In this document: positions 49,949 to 58,610 of the stretch, piece by piece
Layout of the letters: the number at the start of each line of letters is the position of its first letter
Position numbering within the stretch: the first letter of the stretch is position 1
NCBI GenBank assembly: GCA_045125245.1
Contig: JBGVNF010000118.1
Span: 1 to 64,000, forward strand
Source of the DNA: SVEL01 sp045125245
Lineage (GTDB): Bacteria; Bacillota; Clostridia; Lachnospirales; Lachnospiraceae
Direction of reading: 5' to 3'
Length of the DNA stretch: 64,000 bases
Made by a program: the position numbers and the translations under genes
Notes under the pieces: generated by a model
The model's input: the letters and a program-made list of their open reading frames with translations, nothing else
What the model was told of the DNA's origin: nothing
Databases searched by the model: none

Positions 49949-51467
49949 TTACATTTTCCTCCTCTTCATCATAATATATAATGCAATCTTCTATCTGGCT
50001 GATTTCGAAATGAGCCTTCTCTATAAGTTTCTTTCTCTTTACATTGCCGTATAAGCCCATTACCTGAATTGTAATAAGAGGTGTCATAGCAACCATAGCA
50101 ACAAGACCGAATGCATCATTTAAAATATTGCCACCGCAGGCTTCACATGCGCCTATTGCAAATGGAAGCATAAAGGTTGTGGTCATAGGTCCGCTGGCAA
50201 CTCCACCGGAGTCGAAGGCGATACCAGTGTAGATAGCAGGTACGTAGAATGTAATAACTAGTGATATTAAATATCCAATTATAAGGAATGGATAGATAGG
50301 AATGCCTGTCAAAACTCTAAGCATTGAGAGTCCAACAGATACGCCTACACCGATTGATAATGCGTATCCGATAGAACGCTGTGAGATAGCACCGTTTGTT
50401 ATCTCTTCAACCTGTTTCTTAAGTGTATGAACAGCAGGCTCCGCAGATACTACAAAGTATCCCATAACCATACCTATTAAAATAAGCCAGTATTTATTTT
50501 CGCTGCTAGCGATTTTTGCACCAATCAAACGTCCAGCAGGCATAAAGCCTACGTTTGCACCTGTAAGGAAAAGTCCTATATATGTATAGATTAAACCGAC
50601 GCTGATTTTTATTACTTGATGCATATGGAAACGACGACAGAATAACTGGAATATAATAAATACGCCAACAATAGGTAGGAAAGCTATAAGGACTTCCTTG
50701 CCATATTCTGGTATCTCGTTTACAAAATGTATAAAAGCATCTTTAGTTGTCAAATAATGTCCAAGAACAGTTTCTGTTGTCTCAGGTTTTGGAGAAAAGC
50801 ATATACTTAATATAAGCACAGCTAAAATTGGACCGATACTACATAAAGCTACGAGACCGAAGCTGTCTTCACCAGAACGCTTGTCACTTCTTATGGAAGC
50901 CATACCTGCTCCTAATGCCATGATAAACGGAACTGTTATAGGACCAGTAGTTACACCGCCTGAATCAAATGCAGTAGGTATAAAATCCTTTGGTGCGAAA
51001 ATGGCCAAAATCATCGCTCCAATATAGAAGAAAACTAATAGCTTGGAAAGTGGAATACCAAGCCTTGTTCTAAGCATTGAAATGGCAAGAAATATTCCTA
51101 CACCTGTAGCAACCGCAAGGATAAGTACCATATTTGGAATAGCAGGTACCTGATTGGCGAGCACCGTTAAGTCAGGCTCTGCGATGGTTATTAAAGCGCC
51201 TAATATAAGGCATATTGCTATTGGAATAATATATTTTTTCGATTTATTAATAGTAATACCGATACCTTCGCCAAGAGGCTGCATTGAAATAGTTGAACCT
51301 ATAGTGAAAAGGCTCATGCCTACTATTAGCATAAGTGTACCGAATACAAATAAAACTAGAATGCCGGAGTCCATAGGTGCCAAAGTAACGCTTAAGAACA
51401 ATACAATTGCAGCTATTGGCAATACAGAGCTCACAGATTCACCCATTGCTCCTCGTAAATGTTTCAC
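49938..51467 (-). CDS. DUF1538 family membrane protein (duplicated)
   Basis: A 509-residue protein with about twelve hydrophobic segments arranged as two related halves. Each half carries the signature FDSGGV: TAFDSGGVTTGPITVPF (about 190-206) and IAFDSGGVASGPMTTTF (about 427-443). This is the DUF1538 family, which has no established function and may be a transporter. GTG at 51467 is the probable start, because GGGAG ends 7 nt before it. It is translationally coupled to the PII-like gene by an 11-bp overlap. Confidence 0.86.
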   Translation of the reverse strand: MKHLRGAMGESVSSVLPIAAIVLFLSVTLAPMDSGILVLFVFGTLMLIVGMSLFTIGSTISMQPLGEGIGITINKSKKYIIPIAICLILGALITIAEPDLTVLANQVPAIPNMVLILAVATGVGIFLAISMLRTRLGIPLSKLLVFFYIGAMILAIFAPKDFIPTAFDSGGVTTGPITVPFIMALGAGMASIRSDKRSGEDSFGLVALCSIGPILAVLILSICFSPKPETTETVLGHYLTTKDAFIHFVNEIPEYGKEVLIAFLPIVGVFIIFQLFCRRFHMHQVIKISVGLIYTYIGLFLTGANVGFMPAGRLIGAKIASSENKYWLILIGMVMGYFVVSAEPAVHTLKKQVEEITNGAISQRSIGYALSIGVGVSVGLSMLRVLTGIPIYPFLIIGYLISLVITFYVPAIYTGIAFDSGGVASGPMTTTFMLPFAIGACEACGGNILNDAFGLVAMVAMTPLITIQVMGLYGNVKRKKLIEKAHFEISQIEDCIIYYDEEEENVNEL

Positions 51468-51595
51468 ATTAAATCTCCCTTCTTTGTTTGTATTACAATA
51501 TAGCATATAAATGTTTAAATGGTAAGACTTTTTAATAAGAAAGAAAATTTTCGTAAAATCTTCACAAAATGTTCATAGAATAATAAGGAAAGCAT

Positions 51596-51625
51596 TTGAC
51601 AAATGAGGTGGATTGGAACTAAAAT
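51596..51625 (+). promoter_or_regulatory. Promoter of the ABC exporter operon
   Basis: A perfect TTGACA (51596-51601) and TAAAAT (51620-51625) are 18 bp apart, with a leader of about 60 nt to the start codon. Confidence 0.7.
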
Positions 51626-51692
51626 GTTATCTAGCTGTATAAAAAAGCTATAAATACATAATAGATATATAAATATATAAGGAGGAAATAGA

Positions 51693-53435
51693 ATGTTAAA
51701 ACGATTAAGTGCAAGTATTCGAGAATATAAGGCGCCAACGATTGTTACAGTGGTGCTTATAGTATTTGAAGTAATATTTGAATGTATTATTCCGTTCATG
51801 ACAGCTTCGTTAGTTAACAGAGTTAAAGCGGGAACTACAACTAAGGATATCCTTATAACAGGTGCAATTCTTGTTTTGATGGCAGTATTATCTTTGGTAT
51901 GTGGTGGTGTGGCAGCAGTTACATCTTCTAAAGCTTCAGCTGGTTTTGCGAAGAATTTACGTCATGATATGTTCTCAAAGATTCAGACATATTCTTTTGA
52001 GAATATCGATAAATTCTCATCATCATCATTGGTAACACGTCTTACAACAGATGTTTCTAATGTACAGATGGCCTATATGATGATCAGTAGAATTGCTATA
52101 AGATGTCCGCTTATGCTTACTTTTGCTATATTCATGGCATGGAAGATGGGTGGTTCATTAGCTGCTACATTTGTATTTGCAGTACCAGTGATGGCATTTG
52201 GTTTGATTCTTATAGCAAAGACTGCTATGCCAGCTTTTAAGAGAGTGTTTAAGAAGTACGATAAGTTAAATGAATCTATTGAAGAGAATGTTCGTGCTAT
52301 GCGTGTGGTAAAGGGCTTCGCTAGAGAAGAGTATGAGAAGGAAAAGTTTGGAAATGCAGCTGAAGAAATTTGTAAAGACTTTACAAAAGCTGATAGAATA
52401 GTTGCCTTCAATACACCGCTTATGCAGTTGTGTCTTTACTTTAATATGATATTCATTTTAATAGTTGGTTCCAAGCTTACTATTTCAAGCATGGGAACAG
52501 AGTTAAATATTGGTCAGATTTCAGCTATGCTTACATATGCTATGCAGACTCTTATGTCTCTTATGATGTTATCAGTAGTTTATGTTATGGTGACAATTTC
52601 TCTTGAACCAGCAAAACGTATTTGCGAAGTGCTTGGTGAAGAGCCAGTTATTCTTAATCCTGAGAATCCACACTTAGAGGTTGAGGATGGAAGCATTACT
52701 TTTGAAAATGTAAGCCTTAAGTATTCAAAAAAAGCTAAAAAGTCAGCTCTTAATGATATTGATTTACATATAGAGTCTGGAATGACTGTAGGTATTATTG
52801 GTGGTACAGGTTCTAGTAAGTCATCACTAGTACAGCTTATTCCACGTCTATACGATGCAACGGAAGGTGTTGTAAAGGTTGGTGGCATAGATGTTAAGGA
52901 ATATGATATCAACGTTCTTAGAGATAGTGTAGCTATGGTTTTACAGAAGAACCTTTTATTCTCTGGAACTATAAAGGAAAATCTTCGTTGGGGTAATGAA
53001 AATGCTACAGAAGAAGAAATTATAGAGGCATGTAAGCTTGCTGACGCTCATGAGTTCGTTTCTAGTTTCGAAGATGGTTACGATACATTTATCGAGCAAG
53101 GCGGAACGAATGTATCTGGTGGTCAGAAGCAGAGACTATGTATTGCAAGAGCACTTCTTAAGAAACCTAAGATTCTTATCTTAGATGATTCAACAAGTGC
53201 TGTAGATACTAAGACAGATGCTAAGATTAGAGCAGCCTTTAAGTCATATATTCCTGATACTACTAAGATTATTATCGCTCAGCGTATATCTTCAGTACAG
53301 GATTCAGATATGATAATTGTAATGGACAATGGTCATATTTCTGACGTGGGGACACATGATGAACTCCTTAAGAAGAGTGAAATTTACCGTGAGGTATATG
53401 TACAGCAGACGGAAGGAGGTAAGGATAATGAGTAA
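51693..53435 (+). CDS. ABC exporter, half-transporter with degenerate nucleotide site
   Basis: A 580-residue half-transporter with six membrane helices (about 15-310) fused to an ATPase domain. Walker A is GGTGSSKSS (about 367-375), with Ser where Gly normally precedes the Lys. The signature is VSGGQKQR. Walker B is LILDDSTSAVD, where Asp replaces the catalytic Glu. This is typical of the partner carrying the non-hydrolysing site in heterodimeric exporters of the TM287/288 or BmrCD type. The substrate may be drugs or lipids. The last 8 bp overlap the next gene. Confidence 0.93.
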   Translation: MLKRLSASIREYKAPTIVTVVLIVFEVIFECIIPFMTASLVNRVKAGTTTKDILITGAILVLMAVLSLVCGGVAAVTSSKASAGFAKNLRHDMFSKIQTYSFENIDKFSSSSLVTRLTTDVSNVQMAYMMISRIAIRCPLMLTFAIFMAWKMGGSLAATFVFAVPVMAFGLILIAKTAMPAFKRVFKKYDKLNESIEENVRAMRVVKGFAREEYEKEKFGNAAEEICKDFTKADRIVAFNTPLMQLCLYFNMIFILIVGSKLTISSMGTELNIGQISAMLTYAMQTLMSLMMLSVVYVMVTISLEPAKRICEVLGEEPVILNPENPHLEVEDGSITFENVSLKYSKKAKKSALNDIDLHIESGMTVGIIGGTGSSKSSLVQLIPRLYDATEGVVKVGGIDVKEYDINVLRDSVAMVLQKNLLFSGTIKENLRWGNENATEEEIIEACKLADAHEFVSSFEDGYDTFIEQGGTNVSGGQKQRLCIARALLKKPKILILDDSTSAVDTKTDAKIRAAFKSYIPDTTKIIIAQRISSVQDSDMIIVMDNGHISDVGTHDELLKKSEIYREVYVQQTEGGKDNE

Positions 53436-55356
53436 GCCAAAGAATATGGGCAAGGGTATGCCGATGGGAAAACCAGGATTTAATGGTGGAACATTTAAAC
53501 GAGTCTTAAAGATGCTTATGCAGTATTATCCTGTGTTATTTCCTGTGTCTATAGCTTGTATAGTATTTTGTTCTGTTACAGCAACACTTCCTGCTATATT
53601 CCAGCAGCAGGTAATTGAAGCCATTGAGAAATGGGCGCCAACAGGCGATTGGGCTGGTGCTAGTAAGGTAATCGTACCAAAGGTACTTATACTTGCAGGA
53701 TTTTATGTAATCTCTATTATAGGTATTACACTTCAGTCACAGCTTATGGTTTATATAACTCAGGGATTTTTAAATAAATCCAGAGTAAGTATGTTTAATG
53801 GTATGCAGAATCTTCCTGTTAAGTATTTTGATACGCATAAGCATGGAGATATAATGAGTCATTATACAAATGATATTGATACATTAAGAATGCTTATTTC
53901 TCAAGCATTACCTACATTGATACAGTCTTCGATTGTTATAATGTGTGTACTTGGAATTATGATTTATTATAGTATTCCAATGACGTTTGTTGTGCTTGTA
54001 GGTGTAGTGATTATGCTTATGGTTTCGAAAAAACTTGCAGGTGGTTCGGCGAAGTTCTTTATGAAGCAACAGGTTTCCATCGGTAAAGCTGAAGGTTATA
54101 TTCAGGAAATGATGAATGGCCAGAAGGTAATCAAGGTATTCAATCATGAGGATAATGTTAAAGAAGAATTTGATAAGATAAACGAAGAATTATGTAATGA
54201 TAGTTTCAAAGCAAATGCATATGCAAACTGCCTTGGACCAATTATTATGAATATTGGAAATGTTTTATATGTAACAGTTATAACAATAGGTGGAATTTTA
54301 CTTGTAACAGGATTTAAGAATTTTAGTATTTCAGGTATTGCTTTTGGTATTAGTATAGTAGTTCCTTTCCTTAACATGACAAAGCAGTTTACGGGAAATA
54401 TCAATACATTCTCGCAGCAAATCAACCATGTAGTAATGGGTCTTGCAGGCGCACAGAGAGTGTTTGAAGTAATGGATGCAACTCCTGAAACAGATGATGG
54501 ATATGTAACACTTGTTAACGCTAAGATTGATGCGGCTGGAAATATTACAGAGGTTCCAGAGCATACAGGTGTATGGGCATGGAAGCATCCACATGGTGAT
54601 GGTACACTTACTTATACTAAGCTTGAGGGTGATGTAACACTTGATGATGTAGACTTTGCATACGAGGAAGGCAAGAATGTTCTTCATAATGTAACAGTTT
54701 TCGCAAAGCCAGGTCAGAAGGTTGCTTTCGTAGGCTCGACAGGTGCGGGTAAGACAACTATCACAAATCTTATCAATAGATTTTATGATATCGCAGATGG
54801 TAAGATTAGATATGATGGAATCAATATCAATAAGATAAAGAAAGCAGACTTAAGACGTTCCTTAGGAATCGTTTTACAGGAGACAAATCTCTTTACAGGA
54901 AGCGTAATGGACAATATTCGTTACGGTAACTTAGATGCCACAGATGAGCAGTGTATCGATGCAGCTAAGCTTGCAGGTGCAGATGATTTTATCACACGTT
55001 TACCACAGGGTTATGATACACAGCTTTCTAACAATGGTTCAAACCTTTCACAGGGACAGCGCCAGTTAATCGCTATCGCTAGAGCAGCGGTTGCTGATCC
55101 GCCAGTTATGATTCTTGATGAAGCTACATCTTCTATCGATACTAGAACAGAGGCTATTGTACAGCGTGGTATGGATAAGCTTATGGAAGGTAGGACAGTA
55201 TTTGTAATTGCACATAGACTTTCTACTATTAAGAATTCAGATGTGATTATGGTGCTTGAACATGGCCGTATTATAGAGCGTGGAAACCACGAGAAATTGT
55301 TAGAGGAGAAGGGAACCTACTATCAGTTATATACAGGTGCCTTCGAACTCGAATAA
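53428..55356 (+). CDS. ABC exporter, catalytic half-transporter
   Basis: The 642-residue partner of the preceding gene. A glycine/methionine-rich start (KNMGKGMPMGKPGF) precedes six membrane helices (about 40-345). An insert lies before the ATPase (about 375-415, with EHTGVWAWKHPHGDGT). Walker A is GSTGAGKTT, the signature LSQGQRQ, and Walker B MILDEATSSID with an intact Glu. The ATG at 53428 follows GGAGG by normal spacing and overlaps the first gene. Its final 18 bp of coding sequence recur inverted at 55753-55770 beyond foldback element A. Confidence 0.93.
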   Translation: MSKPKNMGKGMPMGKPGFNGGTFKRVLKMLMQYYPVLFPVSIACIVFCSVTATLPAIFQQQVIEAIEKWAPTGDWAGASKVIVPKVLILAGFYVISIIGITLQSQLMVYITQGFLNKSRVSMFNGMQNLPVKYFDTHKHGDIMSHYTNDIDTLRMLISQALPTLIQSSIVIMCVLGIMIYYSIPMTFVVLVGVVIMLMVSKKLAGGSAKFFMKQQVSIGKAEGYIQEMMNGQKVIKVFNHEDNVKEEFDKINEELCNDSFKANAYANCLGPIIMNIGNVLYVTVITIGGILLVTGFKNFSISGIAFGISIVVPFLNMTKQFTGNINTFSQQINHVVMGLAGAQRVFEVMDATPETDDGYVTLVNAKIDAAGNITEVPEHTGVWAWKHPHGDGTLTYTKLEGDVTLDDVDFAYEEGKNVLHNVTVFAKPGQKVAFVGSTGAGKTTITNLINRFYDIADGKIRYDGININKIKKADLRRSLGIVLQETNLFTGSVMDNIRYGNLDATDEQCIDAAKLAGADDFITRLPQGYDTQLSNNGSNLSQGQRQLIAIARAAVADPPVMILDEATSSIDTRTEAIVQRGMDKLMEGRTVFVIAHRLSTIKNSDVIMVLEHGRIIERGNHEKLLEEKGTYYQLYTGAFELE

Positions 55357-55371
55357 AAATGAAAGGTAGAT

Positions 55372-55670
55372 TAGGTGTCAAAATCCTAATCTACTTTTTG
55401 TTTTGGCAGGTTATAAAATTTATACTGTATTTTTACATACTTCGTATATTTGATTTTCTAAATACTTTGAATTGAATTTATTATGACGGACGTGACCGGC
55501 GTCTATTCGCCCTCCATGGCTCAGAGACGCCTTTTTTCAACATCGTGTTGAAAAATCACTGTTTAAAGAACAAAGTATTAAGAAAATCTAAATACACTAC
55601 GCTATCGTAAAAGATACAGTATAAATTTTTATAACCTGCAGTTTAAATTGTGATAGGATTTTGACACCTA
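55372..55670. repeat. Foldback element A (about 299 bp)
   Basis: A large imperfect palindrome between the convergent ABC and ldh genes. Its ends are TAGGTGTCAAAATCCTA (55372-55388) and TAGGATTTTGACACCTA (55654-55670). Inside, TTATAAAATTTATACTGTAT pairs with ATACAGTATAAATTTTTATA, and the ATTTGATTTTCTAAATACTTTG arm matches its inverse on the right. The centre has CGTGACCGGC, a stem GGCGTCT/AGACGCC enclosing ATTCGCCCTCCATGGCTC, and the hairpin CAACATCGTGTTG. No ORF is inside. Elements B and C are relatives. Confidence 0.8.
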
Positions 55671-55692
55671 GTTTTATTTTCTGAACCGGTGA

Positions 55693-55709
55693 TAGGATTT
55701 TGACATCCA
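55693..55709. repeat. Extra copy of the element A end sequence
   Basis: TGATAGGATTTTGACA of the right end of element A (from 55652) recurs at 55691-55706, giving a direct repeat of the element's terminal hairpin sequence with period about 39 bp. Confidence 0.65.
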
Positions 55710-55790
55710 AATTTTTTTTTTGATATTTTCTATAATATTTTATGAGTGTGAATCGAGTTCGAAGGCACCTAGAGAAGGTGGAGCCTTAGT

Positions 55791-56753
55791 TTATAAATCT
55801 ACGGACTTCATGATGTCTTTAAGAAGTCTTGCGGAGTTTTTGAGGGCTTCGATTTCTTCGTCGTCTAAGGAGATTGGTACTTTGGTTTCGACGCCGTCTT
55901 TTCCTACGATGGCTGGGAAGCTTAAGGCTATGTCTTCTATGCCATATTCTCCATGCATCATATTTGAAATAGGTAGGATGGATTTTTCGTCTCGAAGGAT
56001 TACTTCACAGATTCTTCTTACAGAGACAGCGATGCCGTAGTAGGTTGCTTGCTTTCTTTTTATTATTTCGTAGGCGCTATTTTTTACTTTGTCTCCGATT
56101 TTATCCATTTCTTCATCATGACTATAATGACCACGCATTTCACAGAAATCATCAATAGGGATGCCTGAAATGTTTGCACTGCTCCAAGCTGCGATTTCAC
56201 TGTCGCCGTGTTCGCCGATGATAAAGGCGTGTACGCTTCGGCTGTCTACGCCGAGAAGCTCTCCTGTTTGATATTTAAGGCGCGCGGTGTCTAGAACAGT
56301 GCCTGAGCCTATGACATGGTTTTCAGGGAGGCCTGAAAGCTTCATAGCTACATAAGTTAGGATATCTACAGGATTAGATACGATTAGAAGAATACCGTTG
56401 AAGCATCTTTTTGATATTTCTGGGATGATACTTTTGTAGATAGCTACATTTTTGTGGACTAGGTCTAGGCGTGTTTCACCAGGTTTCTGGTTTGCACCTG
56501 CTGTGATAATTATAATTTCTGCGCCACATATATCGTCATAGGTGCCTGCGTATATCTTCATTGGTTTACCAAATGGTACACCGTGGCTTATGTCCATAGC
56601 TTCACCTTCGGCTTTTGTATGGTCTACATCAATAAGTACGATTTCGGAAAAAAGACCACTTTCCATTAAACTGAAAACGGAAGCTGAGCCTACATAACCG
56701 CAGCCTATCATTACAGCTTTTCGAGTGTTGATAATAGTGTTTGAATTATTCAT
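55791..56753 (-). CDS. ldh: L-lactate dehydrogenase
   Basis: The NAD-dependent enzyme reduces pyruvate to L-lactate at the end of glycolysis. The 320 residues have the Rossmann motif GCGYVGSAS (about 17-25). The substrate-loop region GANQKPGETRLDL includes the Gln and Arg that mark lactate rather than malate dehydrogenase. SNPVDILTY and the catalytic His in IGEHGDSE (about 193) are present. GGAGGG precedes the ATG. It is monocistronic and convergent with the ABC exporter operon. It matches the fermentative character suggested by the pyk gene nearby. Confidence 0.96.
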   Translation of the reverse strand: MNNSNTIINTRKAVMIGCGYVGSASVFSLMESGLFSEIVLIDVDHTKAEGEAMDISHGVPFGKPMKIYAGTYDDICGAEIIIITAGANQKPGETRLDLVHKNVAIYKSIIPEISKRCFNGILLIVSNPVDILTYVAMKLSGLPENHVIGSGTVLDTARLKYQTGELLGVDSRSVHAFIIGEHGDSEIAAWSSANISGIPIDDFCEMRGHYSHDEEMDKIGDKVKNSAYEIIKRKQATYYGIAVSVRRICEVILRDEKSILPISNMMHGEYGIEDIALSFPAIVGKDGVETKVPISLDDEEIEALKNSARLLKDIMKSVDL

Positions 56754-56860
56754 GGATACCCTCCTATATTTATGATTGAAACGATTTAATGTTACAACTA
56801 TATGCTAGTATATCCATGAAGTGACATATAAATTCAAAAGAAGGCTTAGTTATATTTGTT

Positions 56861-57916
56861 TTATTTAAAGATAGATTTTGCACTAAAAATACAGTAGCTA
56901 CCGATAGGCCTAGAGGAAGTTTTTATGTATTTGTTTGCGCCTGATTCGAAAATACAGTAGATATTATCATCATTTATATTGATTTGCTCTGCCATTGAAG
57001 GCAATGTAAGAGTTCTGTATGCAGGACCTTTTAATATTTGTTTTGTGTTATTGAAAATGTCGGAAGGTGCATTATAGTCTTTTAAATCATAGCATCTTAG
57101 AACGGAATTATGTCGACGTCCGTAAGAGGTTGATACACAGAGGAAAATATTATTATCTTCTTTGTAAAAACATATTCCCTGAGCTTTTTTTGGTGCTTCT
57201 ATGTAACGCTTAGGAACTAAGGATAGAAGTCCTTTATCGGAGCAAACAGAATAACCGTAGATATGATTTGTGTTATCTAAGCTGAAGGTGCCAATCCATA
57301 GAAGGTTGTCATAAAAGGTGCAAAAGCTTGTGTATTTTAATTCAGCAGCATTTATATGCATAATGTTTTTAAGTGCTATAGATTTTGCATTTAGATTTAT
57401 GGAAGCTTCGATAGCACAAAAAAATTCGTCCTTCTTTATAGCACCCATGCCATTTCCATTTTTACTTCCACCACCTTCTGCAATCCAAATATATTTTCCA
57501 TCATAAGCTATACCGCCCATATGAGCTTTTTTATCATATACAAGAGTGGCGATTAGGTGATTGCTTTTTAAAACATATATTATGGAATTGTATATATTTA
57601 ATGCATCATAAGCCGTCGTTAAAACATATTCCTCGCAGATGCAGATTCCCTGTGGAACCATAGAAGAACAGTTTTGACCTAATACATTTGTATTGGTAAG
57701 CCCTGGAATAGAATAGTAGCTATTATAAATAGAAAGATAATCTACCATTCGATTTTTATGTGAAGTTTTGCTTATAATATTTTTTTCGAGAACATAATAG
57801 TTAGGTATTTTACTGTCTTTAATACGTCTAGCTGTTGGCATTATGCTTGTATAATTTCCAAAAATGGAGTAATCATATTCTGAGTTTTTGTTAATATTAT
57901 TTGACAAATTTTCCAT
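56861..57916 (-). CDS. Conserved protein of unknown function, possible beta-propeller
   Basis: A 351-residue protein that I do not recognise. It has no signal peptide or membrane segment. Repeated short strand-like units with aromatic and small residues (GIAYDGKYIWIAEGGG, FYDNLLWIGTF, GICFYKEDNNIFLCVS, INDDNIYCIFESGANKY) and no helix-rich stretch suggest a beta-propeller. It starts with ATG after AAGGAGA and is monocistronic. Its upstream region is divergent to the broken GGDEF gene. A carbohydrate or peptidoglycan role would only be a guess. Confidence 0.7.
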   Translation of the reverse strand: MENLSNNINKNSEYDYSIFGNYTSIMPTARRIKDSKIPNYYVLEKNIISKTSHKNRMVDYLSIYNSYYSIPGLTNTNVLGQNCSSMVPQGICICEEYVLTTAYDALNIYNSIIYVLKSNHLIATLVYDKKAHMGGIAYDGKYIWIAEGGGSKNGNGMGAIKKDEFFCAIEASINLNAKSIALKNIMHINAAELKYTSFCTFYDNLLWIGTFSLDNTNHIYGYSVCSDKGLLSLVPKRYIEAPKKAQGICFYKEDNNIFLCVSTSYGRRHNSVLRCYDLKDYNAPSDIFNNTKQILKGPAYRTLTLPSMAEQININDDNIYCIFESGANKYIKTSSRPIGSYCIFSAKSIFK

Positions 57917-58033
57917 GGAGTTGTCTCCTTTTACGATGTAATTATGATTACATTATTCTTTATTATCATCATTGTCAAGAAGTATAAAAATAATTTTTAT
58001 AAAAATTGATGTAATATTGAAAAATGGTATTGA

Positions 58034-58477
58034 ACAGGCTGTTATAGTAGAGCTGCTATGGAAGGACTCATAGATGCAGCAGATAAGGCTACAGAGCAGG
58101 ATGTGACACTTATTTACTTAGACCTTAATAAGTTTAAATATGTCAATGATACATATGGACACGAGGCGGGAGATAAAGTATTAAAGATATATAGCAAGAG
58201 CTTAAGGAAGATTTTTGGCAAGATTGGCTTCGTGGGACGTATGGGTGGCGATGAGTTTATGGTTATTCTTACGGGAATTAACAAGGATATTGCTAAGAAA
58301 TTATGTGAAAAGCTTCAAGAAGTGCTTGCAGTGGATAGCAAGGAGTTGTATTTTGAATATACCATAAGTACATCTTATGGAATTGCTACGAGAGCAAGAG
58401 GAAGCTATACATCTATAGAGGATGTTATGGTGGAAGCGGACGAGAGTATGTATAAGTTCAAAGAAGAACATAGATAG
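58034..58477 (+). pseudogene. Diguanylate cyclase (GGDEF) remnant, 5' end lost
   Basis: The open frame from ATG 58058 gives 139 residues of a GGDEF domain: DLNKFKYVNDTYGHEAGD, then GRMGGDEFMV, and STSYGIA. Translation in the same frame upstream of the ATG reads TGCYSRAA from 58034, the normal domain start (xLTGxxNR-like), but is preceded by a stop codon. A one-base shift at TTGAACAGG would restore LTG. No ribosome binding site precedes 58058, and no sensory domain is present. The inhibitory RxxD site is absent. It is best seen as a decayed gene; the domain itself looks intact. Confidence 0.65.
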
Positions 58478-58487
58478 AGAAGATGAA

Positions 58488-58538
58488 ATAATACAGTTTT
58501 TTGTACTTAAAATGTAAAAAACTGTATTATTTTTTTTT
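58488..58538 (+). terminator. Terminator upstream of pyk
   Basis: AATACAGTTTTTT (58490-58502) pairs exactly with AAAAAACTGTATT (58516-58528), followed by a run of nine T. Confidence 0.85.
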
Positions 58539-58610
58539 AACCTATAGTATAATAAAAATCGATTTATACAATAATAGGTAATGATATTTTAATTATAAAG
58601 GAGCGGGCGC

